In this document: piece by piece, positions 24,829 to 33,144 of the stretch
How the letters are laid out: every line of letters begins with the position of its first letter
How positions within the stretch are numbered: the stretch's first letter is position 1
Source of the DNA: an uncultured Ectothiorhodospiraceae bacterium
Lineage (GTDB): Bacteria > Pseudomonadota > Gammaproteobacteria > Nitrococcales > Nitrococcaceae
DNA: 39,157 bases
Reading direction: 5' to 3'
Assembly: GCA_913056385.1 (NCBI GenBank)
Contig: CAJXND010000016.1
Location: 1 to 39,157 of the forward strand
Notes under the pieces: model-generated
Database searches by the model: none
Seen by the model: only the letters and a program-made list of their open reading frames with translations
Told to the model about the DNA's origin: nothing
Program-made: the position numbers and the translations under genes

Positions 24829-25887
24829 ATGATCGGGGGGCTCATGGCGGTGATCGCGACGGCCGCCATGGCCGTGGAGAGCACGCCACCGGGACGCGGT
24901 CTGCATCTCGACCCGGATGCTTTGACCGACCCGGCGATGCCGGCAGCGGATCAATCAACCGTCCATGGGCCGACGCCTCATCGCCTGGTGATGCCCGATG
25001 GGACGACGCTACCGCTCCGGCGCTGGGGCCCGGCACCGGAGGCCGGCGACTCACCCTCGGCGGTCATCCTCGGGCTGCATGGCTTCAACGATCATGCGGG
25101 CGGGTTCATCGCCGTGGCGCGGGCCCTGAGCGCAGCGGATATCGCGGTCTATGCCTATGACCAGCGGGGTTTTGGCGGGTCCGAGCAGCGCGGCGCATGG
25201 CCGGGTGCCGGGCAGCTCGTCTCCGACGCGCGCTGGGCTTTGACCCAGCTGCGCCACCGATACCCGGATACACCCATTCATCTCATCGGCCTGAGCATGG
25301 GCGGTGCGGTGGCCAGCCTGCTCATGGATCGCTCGCCGGCGCCCGCTGTGGACAGCGCCGTTCTGGTCGCGCCGGCATTCTGGGGCCGGGGTGTTATGCC
25401 CTGGTATCAGCGCTTCGCCCTGTGGGCGGGCCAGCAGGTCGCCCCCGATCTCACCCTCAGTAGCGAGACACTGGACATAGAGCCAACGGACGATGCGGCG
25501 GTGATGCAGGCGCTGCGCGATGACCCGCTCTGGATCCGGGCGCCCAGCGTTGACGCCATGGCCGGTGTCGCCAATCTCATGGACCAGGCGCTACGGGCGC
25601 TGCCGCGTTTCGACGGCCCGCCCACGTTGATCCAGTACGGCGGTCTGGACGAGGTGATTCCCCCGGAGGCGGCCTGCGCCATGTTCACGGCGCTGCCCGG
25701 CGGCGCGCCCTGGCGTGCCGCGTTCTACCCGAATGGCTATCACATGCTCACGCGTTACAGCGGATCGGCCGACGTGCTTGGCGACATTCGCCGGTTCATC
25801 GCCGATCCCGATGCGATCCTTCCCTCCGGCCGGGGTATCGGACAATCGGCTGCACGTCGGGCCGTGTGTGGCGAGCAGAGCCGCTGA
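24829..25887 (+). CDS. Secreted or membrane-linked alpha/beta hydrolase (monoacylglycerol-lipase-like)
   Basis: A 352-residue serine hydrolase of the Hydrolase_4 type. The first 15-17 residues look like a short signal peptide. LHGF (83-86) forms the oxyanion region, Ser146 is the nucleophile in GLSMG, and Asp264 (GGLDEVIP) and His295 (NGYHML) complete the triad. The family cleaves monoacylglycerols or lysophospholipids. I use the ATG at 24829; a TTG at 24823 and an ATG at 24844 are alternatives. It is 23 bases downstream of the dehydrogenase gene and so may be cotranscribed under the riboswitch. Confidence 0.82.
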   Translation: MIGGLMAVIATAAMAVESTPPGRGLHLDPDALTDPAMPAADQSTVHGPTPHRLVMPDGTTLPLRRWGPAPEAGDSPSAVILGLHGFNDHAGGFIAVARALSAADIAVYAYDQRGFGGSEQRGAWPGAGQLVSDARWALTQLRHRYPDTPIHLIGLSMGGAVASLLMDRSPAPAVDSAVLVAPAFWGRGVMPWYQRFALWAGQQVAPDLTLSSETLDIEPTDDAAVMQALRDDPLWIRAPSVDAMAGVANLMDQALRALPRFDGPPTLIQYGGLDEVIPPEAACAMFTALPGGAPWRAAFYPNGYHMLTRYSGSADVLGDIRRFIADPDAILPSGRGIGQSAARRAVCGEQSR

Positions 25888-25899
25888 GGCAGCCGCGGG

Positions 25900-26403
25900 C
25901 TAGTGGATGCCGCCGGCGGCAGGCTGTCGTGATGGATTGAGCGCCCGGGCATGCTCCTCCGGCGGCAGCCCACGGGCGCGGGCCTCGGCCTCGCGGGCCC
26001 GACGCGCGGCCTTCTTTGCCTTTCTGGCCAGCTTGCGGGCCTTTTTCCAGGCCTTTCTCGCGTCCCTGGCCGCATCGGCATCGACAATGGGTAGTGGCGC
26101 GTCCCGGGCGAGGATGGGTTCACCCAGATCAAGGGATTCGGGTTTGACGCGCACCGGCGTCGCCGGCGGGTGCGTTGGCACCGAGGCGGCCTGTTTTTTT
26201 GCCTTGCGACGCGCCTTCTTGCTGGGAATCGCCTGATCGCCCAGGGCGGCCAGGCGCACGGCGGACTGGCTGACCACCTCGCGACGCTCGGCCTTTTTCA
26301 TCTTCTTCCAGCGCTTCTTCTCGGTACGCAGCCGGCCGCAGGAGAGGCAGACCTGCTGCTGGAACTTGCAGACACCGGTGCAGGGGTTCGATGCCGAGGC
26401 CAT
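25900..26403 (-). CDS. DUF1289 protein with a long basic tail
   Basis: A 167-residue protein. The first 50 residues are a DUF1289 domain with four Cys (8, 12, 19, 22) in C-x3-C-x6-C-x2-C spacing followed by GRLRTEKKRWKKM, a probable small metal-binding knuckle. The rest is a Lys/Arg/Ala-rich, probably helical tail (around 80-160), much longer than in most family members, which suggests nucleic-acid contact. The ATG at 26403 has AGGAG just upstream and is preferred over a frame extending to 26469. Divergent from the WYL regulator; a Fur-like site lies between them. Function unknown. Confidence 0.75.
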   Translation of the reverse strand: MASASNPCTGVCKFQQQVCLSCGRLRTEKKRWKKMKKAERREVVSQSAVRLAALGDQAIPSKKARRKAKKQAASVPTHPPATPVRVKPESLDLGEPILARDAPLPIVDADAARDARKAWKKARKLARKAKKAARRAREAEARARGLPPEEHARALNPSRQPAAGGIH

Positions 26404-26416
26404 TCGCGCTCCTGGT

Positions 26417-26431
26417 TGAGAATGATTCCCG
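26417..26431. promoter_or_regulatory. Partial Fur-box-like sequence
   Basis: TGAGAAT-G-ATTCCCG matches the 7-1-7 Fur pattern TGATAAT-N-ATTATCA at 10 of 14 positions, with a strong left arm and weak right arm. It lies 14 bases upstream of the DUF1289 ATG. Tentative. Confidence 0.25.
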
Positions 26432-26486
26432 ATTGTGTGACGCTGCGCCCTGCCGGTCAAGACAGGCATTCAGGGACAGGAAAGCC

Positions 26487-27497
26487 ATGACGGATACATT
26501 GCTGCGCCAGTGGGTGATGCTGCGACAGATCCCCCGCCACCCGCGCAAGATCACGGTTCGGGCGTTGCGGGCGCAGCTTCTCGAACAGGGCTATGGAGTC
26601 ACCGAACGCACCATCCAGCGTGACCTGCTGCGCCTCTCCGGTGCGCTTTTCGGCCTGCTGCTCGACGATCGCAGCCGACCCCACGGCTGGTCATGGGACC
26701 GGCGGGCGGCGCAGCTGGATATCCCCGGGATGGAGCCGCAGACCGCGCTTGCGTTCAAGCTTGCGGAGCATTTCTCCGGGCAGCTCATGGCGCCGGCGAC
26801 CCTGAATGCCCTCGCGCCCTATTTCCAGCGCGCCGGGGCGGTCCTCGCCGACATGGAGAGCCCGGTCAGTGCCTGGCCGGAGAAAATCCACACCGTCACC
26901 CGCGGCCAGACACTGCTCGCGCCGGCCATTGACCCGATCATCCTCGAGACAGTCTACGACGCGCTCTTCAACGATCGACAGTTCCGCGCCCGGTATCACC
27001 GTCGCTACGATGACAGCGTCCAGGATTACGTCATTCATCCGCTCGGCATTGTCTTCCGCGATGGCGTGGTTTACCTCATCTGCATGCGTGATGGCCGGGA
27101 GGGGGTGGTACAGATGGCGCTACATCGGATGCGGTCGGCGAAGCTGCTCGCCGCACCGGCGGAACGCCCGGTGGACTTTGACCTGCAGCGCTATGTCGAG
27201 GACGGCGGCCTGGATTTCCGGATGGGTTGGCAGCCGCTGCACCTTGAACTCCTGCTTGATCCCGCGACGGCGGTTCACCTCGGGGAGACGCCCCTCAGCG
27301 ATGATCAGCGGATGATCGAGGCGGCTGACGGACGGATGCGGCTGCAGGCCACCGTGGCGGATACCGCCCAGGTTCGTTGGTGGCTGCTGGGACTCGGTGA
27401 TCAGGTGGAGGTGATCGCGCCGGCGGCGCTCCGCGATGACATCGCCGACCGACTCGGGCGCGCGTTGGGCCAGTATCGCGGACCCCGCGCCTCATGA
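26487..27497 (+). CDS. WYL-domain transcriptional regulator
   Basis: A 336-residue regulator with an N-terminal winged helix (residues about 10-60: KITVRALRAQLLEQGYGVTERTIQRDL) and a central WYL domain (about 150-230). In the WYL motif the first residue is changed (DGVVYLICMRDG), while the flanking VIHPLGIVFRDG is typical. A WCX-like C-terminal domain follows. The family senses ligands or nucleic acid and often controls defence or DNA-damage genes. The ATG at 26487 has AGGAAAG at about 6 bases. Its stop codon overlaps the convergent recD stop (TCATGA). Its targets are unknown; DUF1289 across the shared promoter region is a candidate. Confidence 0.88.
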   Translation: MTDTLLRQWVMLRQIPRHPRKITVRALRAQLLEQGYGVTERTIQRDLLRLSGALFGLLLDDRSRPHGWSWDRRAAQLDIPGMEPQTALAFKLAEHFSGQLMAPATLNALAPYFQRAGAVLADMESPVSAWPEKIHTVTRGQTLLAPAIDPIILETVYDALFNDRQFRARYHRRYDDSVQDYVIHPLGIVFRDGVVYLICMRDGREGVVQMALHRMRSAKLLAAPAERPVDFDLQRYVEDGGLDFRMGWQPLHLELLLDPATAVHLGETPLSDDQRMIEAADGRMRLQATVADTAQVRWWLLGLGDQVEVIAPAALRDDIADRLGRALGQYRGPRAS

Positions 27498-29393
27498 TGG
27501 CCCCGGGTGTGCGATCACCGAATGCCGGCGGGCGCGGGTAACCGCCGTGTAGAGCAGTTCACGGCCGGCCAGCCGGATATCGGGTCGGGGCAGGACGACC
27601 AGTACGTCCCGGAATTCCGACCCCTGGGACTTGTGAACGGTCATGGCGAACACCGTCTCCACGGCCTCCAGCCGGCTGGGGAGAAAGAGCCGGATACCCT
27701 GATCCGGGCGCTCGAAGGCGACACGCAGACGTGGTTCGTCCTCACCGGGTAACCGGGTCTCCAGGCAGATGCCCACGTCACCGTTCATGAGGCCCAGCTC
27801 GTAGTCATTGCGCATCACCATCACCGGGCGGCCCTCGAACCATCCCGATTCCCGCGCTATTCGGCCATCGGTCCTGAGCCGCCGGGCAATGCGTTCATTC
27901 AGGCCGCTCACACCGAGCCGCCCGTGGCGGACGACGGCGAGCACCTGGAAGGCCGCAAACGCCTGAAGCACCTCCCGGGCCCAGGCGCTGGTCGCCGCCC
28001 AGTCATCCGCGGCCGGTCGGCTGCCGTGCAATGTATCCAGGTAATGGTGATAGCCCTCGGCGGCTGCCGCGTCGATCCGGGCGTCGGTAGGGCCCCGCAA
28101 TGGCATGCGGCGGATATCACCATCATCGCCATCAAGCAGGGCGGCGGCCTGCCGATAATCGCCCTGGCGCACGGACTCGGCGAATGCGCCGATGCCGCTC
28201 TCGGCGCTGAAGCGCCGGCTCTCGCGAAGCTTGACGATATGCTGCTGCAGGGCCGTGCCTTCCGCCTGCCAGGGGCTGATGTCATCACCACTGGCATCGG
28301 CGACCCAGGCGACTGTGTCGGCGGTGTAGTGGCCCGCATCGGCGCCCTCGCAGAGTTCACCGAGCACCGCGCCGGCCTCTACCGATGCCAGCTGGTCCTT
28401 GTCACCCAGCAGCACCAGAGTGGTCTCCGGGCGCAGGGCATCGAGCAGCCGGGCGGTGAGCTCCTGATCGATCATCGACGCCTCGTCCACCACCACCAGA
28501 TCGGCATGCAGGGGGTTGTGGCGGTCGTGTCGGAACAGCCGGCTGCCGGGGCGCGGACCAAGCAGCCGGTGCAGGGTGCTGACCTCGCGGGGAATGGCGG
28601 TACGAATGGGTTCGGGCAGGGGCAGCGCCTCGATCTCGCCGCTGATGGACTCGCCGAGTCGCGCCGCGGCCTTGCCCGTGGGCGCGGCAAGGCGGATGCG
28701 CAGTGGGCGGTCCGCATCGGTATCCATGCGCTGCGACTGCAGCAGACCCAGCAGGCGCAGGACGGTCCGTGTCTTGCCGGTGCCCGGCCCGCCCGTGATG
28801 AGCGTGAATCGCGAGCGGCTGGCCAGCGCACAGGCCACCCGCTGCCAGTCAGGTTCCGTGTCCTGCGGCGGGAAGAGTGTGTCCAGTCGACTGCGAAGCC
28901 CGGGCAGCGTGTGTTTCGGGGCGTGGAGGCGGGCATCCAGCGCCTCCCGGATGAGCTGCTCGTTGGCCCAGTAGCGGCGCAGGTAGAGATGATGGCCATC
29001 CAGTACCATCGGCGCTGTGCCGATGTCCGCCGGCGATGCGGGGTCGGGCATATCGACCACGGCCGAGCCGGTCAATGCCTGCACGGCGTCCGTCAGAGCC
29101 ACCTGGCCCAGCCAGCATGCCGGGCCGTCGGCCTCACCCGCGCCCTCAGGCGGCTCCGGCCAGAGGCGCTCGGGCTCGGAAAGGGCCATCTCCAGATCCA
29201 GCCGGGTGTGTCCCTCACCCACCTGATAACTGGCCAGTGCCGCCAGACTGAGTGTGGTTTCGTTGCGCTCGCCACCGTCCTCGGCCAGGAGCGCGGCGAA
29301 GGCGACATCGGTGCCGCGAAGCCAGCCCCCGGCCACCCAGTGGTGGAGCCGGCCGGGAAGTTGCCCGCTGCGGGGCAGGGCCTCACTGATCAT
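27492..29393 (-). CDS. recD: Exodeoxyribonuclease V alpha subunit RecD
   Basis: A 633-residue SF1B helicase subunit (E. coli 608) of RecBCD, which processes double-strand ends. Walker A GGPGTGKT is at 201-208; LVVVDEASMID (motif II), TLVLLGDKDQLASVE (motif III), AMTVHKSQGSEF (motif V) and LLYTAVTRARR (motif VI) are all intact. A long open frame continues upstream to 29666, but it lies inside recB; the ATG at 29393, overlapping the recB stop by 11 bases, gives the family N-terminus. Last gene of recC-recB-recD. Confidence 0.95.
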   Translation of the reverse strand: MISEALPRSGQLPGRLHHWVAGGWLRGTDVAFAALLAEDGGERNETTLSLAALASYQVGEGHTRLDLEMALSEPERLWPEPPEGAGEADGPACWLGQVALTDAVQALTGSAVVDMPDPASPADIGTAPMVLDGHHLYLRRYWANEQLIREALDARLHAPKHTLPGLRSRLDTLFPPQDTEPDWQRVACALASRSRFTLITGGPGTGKTRTVLRLLGLLQSQRMDTDADRPLRIRLAAPTGKAAARLGESISGEIEALPLPEPIRTAIPREVSTLHRLLGPRPGSRLFRHDRHNPLHADLVVVDEASMIDQELTARLLDALRPETTLVLLGDKDQLASVEAGAVLGELCEGADAGHYTADTVAWVADASGDDISPWQAEGTALQQHIVKLRESRRFSAESGIGAFAESVRQGDYRQAAALLDGDDGDIRRMPLRGPTDARIDAAAAEGYHHYLDTLHGSRPAADDWAATSAWAREVLQAFAAFQVLAVVRHGRLGVSGLNERIARRLRTDGRIARESGWFEGRPVMVMRNDYELGLMNGDVGICLETRLPGEDEPRLRVAFERPDQGIRLFLPSRLEAVETVFAMTVHKSQGSEFRDVLVVLPRPDIRLAGRELLYTAVTRARRHSVIAHPGPS

Positions 29394-32300
29394 GGGGTAC
29401 CTCGTGGCGGAACAGGGCGTCGAGTTCCTCGACCATCGCGCGTTCCGGTCGCTCCGTGTGCAGCCCGCGGCCCGGGTGATCGATGCCGCGCAGGAACCAG
29501 CAGGCCGCACCGCCGACGTGCCGGTCATAGTCGTACGCATCCCCCAGGCGGGTGCGCAGCAGACGATGCAGGGCGAGCAGGTAGAGGGCGTACTGGGCGT
29601 CGTAGCGCTTGGCCACGACGGCGGCGCGCAGAGACTCGGGTGCGTAATGCGCGTCGCCAGGGCCAAGGTTGTTCGACTTGTAGTCCATCACCCAGTACCG
29701 CCCGTCATGCACGAACACCAGATCGATATATCCCTTGATCATGCCATTGAGGTCATTCTCGCCGAGCGCGGGTCGGCCGGCGCCATCGAGGGTGTGGCGG
29801 CGGATGACGGTATCGATACCGTGGGCCTGCACGTTGCCGACGGAGATCAGAAACTCCAGTTCGGCAATGAAATCACCCGGTCCCAGATCGGCCAGGCAGA
29901 GCGCTGGACTATCCGGTAGCGGCACCGGCGTTCCGGTGACCTCGCCAAGCCATCGCTGGATGACCGGGCGCCACGCCTGCCAGCGCCCCGTGTTGAGGCT
30001 GCGCTGGAGCACCTGCCGGAACGGCGGTTCATCCTCGCCTGGGAATTGCCTTGCCGCCAGCGACTCGAGGAGTTTATGCACCAGCGTGCCGGTGGCCGGG
30101 CCGGACGGGATGGCATGAAGGCTTTCCGGGTCCGGCTCGCTGGCCCCGGGTGGTTTCGGCGGACTCATCGGGCGGTATTCGTCGGCGACCGCCTCTTCCA
30201 GTACGGCCTCCTCCGCGCTACCGGGCGTCCAGCCCTTCGGCCCCTCGGCGACCAGGGCGCTGTAACTGGCGATCCACCAGTGCCCGGAAGCGGGCGATTT
30301 GCCATTGTAGCGCCGGGCCGAGGCCATCGCCGGGGTGACCTGGGTCACGGGGGCATCGCCGTTCATGGGGGCGGGTGGCGTGACCATCTCGATGGCCATG
30401 GTGGCATGGCGGTCCGTGACCGTTTTCAGCCAATCCCCCACCGCTTCCGGGCCGTCGTTGTCGGGGCATCCGATCAGCCGGCCGATGGCCGAGCCGTGCA
30501 ATTCGACTTTTCGGGTGTCGGATCCCGCTTGCTTGCACACGGGAGCCATGCCCAGCCAGCAGGCATGGATGGCGCGGGTAATGCCCACATAGAGCAGCCG
30601 CATATCCTCGGCGAGCCGACTGTGCTCGGCCGCCTCCTTTTCCTCATCCGTTGGCTCGAAGCTGACCGTGACCGCCTCGCCGTTATGCTTCAGCCACGGT
30701 GCGCCTTCCATCTGCGTCCGATAGGCGCAGACAAACGGCATGAAAACCAGCGGGTACTCCAGACCCTTCGACTTGTGCAGCGTGATGACTTTGATGAGGG
30801 CGGCATCACTCTCCAGGCGCAGGATCTGCTCATCGGAGGGGGCATCGCCGACGTCGTTGATGGCGTCTTCGAGCCAGCGGATGAGGCTCGCCGGTCCATC
30901 CAGGGCCGCGGCGGCATCCTGCAGCAACTCGCTGATCTGCAGGAGGTTGCTGAGCTGACGCTCGCCACCGGGACGGGCGAGCAGACGCGGTGCCACGGCA
31001 TGGTCATGGATCAGTTGGCGCAGCGCCGGAAGGATGCCCCGCCGCTGCCAGCGCTCCGCATAGCCATGGAACTGCTCGAGGGCCGCTTCCCAGCGGGCAT
31101 CGCTGCTGAACAGTGCATCCAGTGTTGCCCAGTCCCATGCCAGGCTCGCCGTGCCGAGCGCGGTGCGCACCTGGCGTTCCGACTCCGGCTCGGCCATGGC
31201 CTGAAGCCAGCGCAGCACATCGCGGGCTTCCGGGGTCTGGAGGACATTGTCACGGTCGGAGAGATAGACCGAGGCCAGGCCGCGCCGATTCAGGGCTGCA
31301 CGGATGAGCTCGGCCTCCTGTCCGGTCCGGACCAGGACTGCGATATCGGCCGGGCGGACCGGCCGGAGTGGCCCGTGGGCGCGGAACCCGGCGTCCCCCC
31401 GCCGGCCCTTCTCGAGTAGCGCATGAATCCTGTCGGCGCCCACCTCGGCCATCTGTCGACGATACTGCGGGATGGGGATGTTCCCGGGCCTGCCGTCCTC
31501 ATCATGGGCTTCCAGCTGCCAGAGTGTCAGGGCCGGTGGGTTCTGGCCATCGATCTCGAGGCGATCGGGGCGACCATTGGGCGCCACGGGGTGGAAGTCG
31601 ACGCCTTTCTCCAGGAACTGGCCCGGGGCCAGCGGCGAGCCTTGGAACAGCGCATTGACTCCTTCGACCATGTCGGCGCTCGAGCGGAAGTTACGGGCGA
31701 GTGTATGGCGTTGCGCCTCTGGCACGTCCGCCGCCGCCGCCAGGTAGGTGGCGAGATCGGCCCCGCGGAAGCCATAGATAGCCTGCTTCGGATCACCGAT
31801 CAGGAACAGGCTGGTGGCGGTGTTGGTGGATTCGCTGTCGGGATCGTCGCGGTAGACGGCATCGAGGATCGCGTACTGGACCCGGTCGGTGTCCTGGAAT
31901 TCGTCCACCAGGGCGACCGGGAACTGTTCCCGGATGACGCGGGCCAGTCGCGCGCCGCCCACGGATGCCGCCAGGGCATCGCGCAGGCGGGTGAGCATAT
32001 CGTTGAAACCGATGATGCCCCGCTGCCGGCGGGTTTCCTCCACGCGTTGGTCCACCCACTGCGCGGCATGGGCATAGAGGGCCCCCGCCATGCCTTTCAG
32101 TTCATCGTCCAGCGTCTGGAGGGCATCAACCGCCTCGACCACCGGGTTGCCCGTCAGCGCCTCGGGGAGTGTCTGACCTTTCCGGCAGGCCTTGGTGAAC
32201 GCCGCCGTCCCGATCCTGGACAGATCCATATCCGGCAGTGATGTGCCGGGGCCATTGATCCACTCCCGGAGCGCCGGCTCGAGGCGATTGCGCCAGCTCG

Positions 32301-33144
32301 CGGGTGTCGGGCTATTGCCCCTGGAGAGGATCTTGTTCTCCCATGCCGACTCAAGGGCCTCGCTGAGGCCGTCCAACCCTTCACCCGTCGGGCCGAGGGC
32401 GCGGCGCAGGCGATCGACGGCGGCTCGCCGGTGACTTGCCATGATCTGGATCGTCGCCATGGGCGCAGGCCCTGACCCATCGGCCCGGATGTCGCTGCGG
32501 CCGAGGAGCGGTCGGAGTTTGCCGGCGAACGCCCGCGGCGAGCGCACCGGCGTGTTGCGACCACCGGACAACACCATGCCCAGGGCCGCCAGCGCATCGC
32601 CGTCCAGCGGGTAGACATGGACACGCCAGTAATCCTCGATCGCCTCGCGCTGTATCAGCGACTCGTCGGGGGAGAGCGCCAGATCGAAGGCGTTGCCGGC
32701 GTCAAAGGCGTGTTCCCGCAGCATCCGCTGACAGAAGCTGTGAATGGTGTAGATGGCGGCTTCGTCCATCCAGTCGGCCGCGGCGCGCAGGTGATCGGCA
32801 TGGCGTTCACGGTCCGGCCGATCCGGGTAGGCGGCCAGCAGCCCGGTCAGGATGGCATCGGCCGGGTCGGGCTGCTCGACGCCCGCGAAGCAGCGCGCCG
32901 CCTGGGCCAGGCGATCACGGATGCGGTCGCGGAGTTCCTTGGTGGCATCCCGGGTGAAGGTCATCACCAGGATCTGCGGTGGCAGCATGGGGCCACGGTC
33001 CGGGTTGGCCGGGTCGTGGCCGAGGACCAGGCGCAGGTAGAGCGCGGCCAGCGTAAACGTCTTGCCGGTACCGGCACTCGCCTCGATGAGATGTCGGCCA
33101 TCGAGTGGTGTGGTGAGGGGGTCGAGGGGCATCGGGTCCATCAT
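29383..33144 (-). CDS. recB: Exodeoxyribonuclease V beta subunit RecB
   Basis: A 1253-residue helicase-nuclease (E. coli 1180). Walker A ASAGTGKTFTL starts near residue 22, DEFQDTD is motif II, and the helicase motifs VITLHKSKGLEYPLVF and YVGITRA are clear. The C-terminal nuclease domain has the catalytic Asp1154 and Lys1156 in VMDYKSN and the QYALYLLALHR motif, with the GTLVHKLLESL His upstream. The ATG at 33144 overlaps the recC stop (ATGA). Confidence 0.96.
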   Translation of the reverse strand: MMDPMPLDPLTTPLDGRHLIEASAGTGKTFTLAALYLRLVLGHDPANPDRGPMLPPQILVMTFTRDATKELRDRIRDRLAQAARCFAGVEQPDPADAILTGLLAAYPDRPDRERHADHLRAAADWMDEAAIYTIHSFCQRMLREHAFDAGNAFDLALSPDESLIQREAIEDYWRVHVYPLDGDALAALGMVLSGGRNTPVRSPRAFAGKLRPLLGRSDIRADGSGPAPMATIQIMASHRRAAVDRLRRALGPTGEGLDGLSEALESAWENKILSRGNSPTPASWRNRLEPALREWINGPGTSLPDMDLSRIGTAAFTKACRKGQTLPEALTGNPVVEAVDALQTLDDELKGMAGALYAHAAQWVDQRVEETRRQRGIIGFNDMLTRLRDALAASVGGARLARVIREQFPVALVDEFQDTDRVQYAILDAVYRDDPDSESTNTATSLFLIGDPKQAIYGFRGADLATYLAAAADVPEAQRHTLARNFRSSADMVEGVNALFQGSPLAPGQFLEKGVDFHPVAPNGRPDRLEIDGQNPPALTLWQLEAHDEDGRPGNIPIPQYRRQMAEVGADRIHALLEKGRRGDAGFRAHGPLRPVRPADIAVLVRTGQEAELIRAALNRRGLASVYLSDRDNVLQTPEARDVLRWLQAMAEPESERQVRTALGTASLAWDWATLDALFSSDARWEAALEQFHGYAERWQRRGILPALRQLIHDHAVAPRLLARPGGERQLSNLLQISELLQDAAAALDGPASLIRWLEDAINDVGDAPSDEQILRLESDAALIKVITLHKSKGLEYPLVFMPFVCAYRTQMEGAPWLKHNGEAVTVSFEPTDEEKEAAEHSRLAEDMRLLYVGITRAIHACWLGMAPVCKQAGSDTRKVELHGSAIGRLIGCPDNDGPEAVGDWLKTVTDRHATMAIEMVTPPAPMNGDAPVTQVTPAMASARRYNGKSPASGHWWIASYSALVAEGPKGWTPGSAEEAVLEEAVADEYRPMSPPKPPGASEPDPESLHAIPSGPATGTLVHKLLESLAARQFPGEDEPPFRQVLQRSLNTGRWQAWRPVIQRWLGEVTGTPVPLPDSPALCLADLGPGDFIAELEFLISVGNVQAHGIDTVIRRHTLDGAGRPALGENDLNGMIKGYIDLVFVHDGRYWVMDYKSNNLGPGDAHYAPESLRAAVVAKRYDAQYALYLLALHRLLRTRLGDAYDYDRHVGGAACWFLRGIDHPGRGLHTERPERAMVEELDALFRHEVPHDQ

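Noticed and set aside
29393-29666. Upstream extension of the recD frame
   Set aside because: It lies inside recB, has low-complexity Ser/Thr/Pro-rich sequence, and the ATG at 29393 gives the conserved RecD start.
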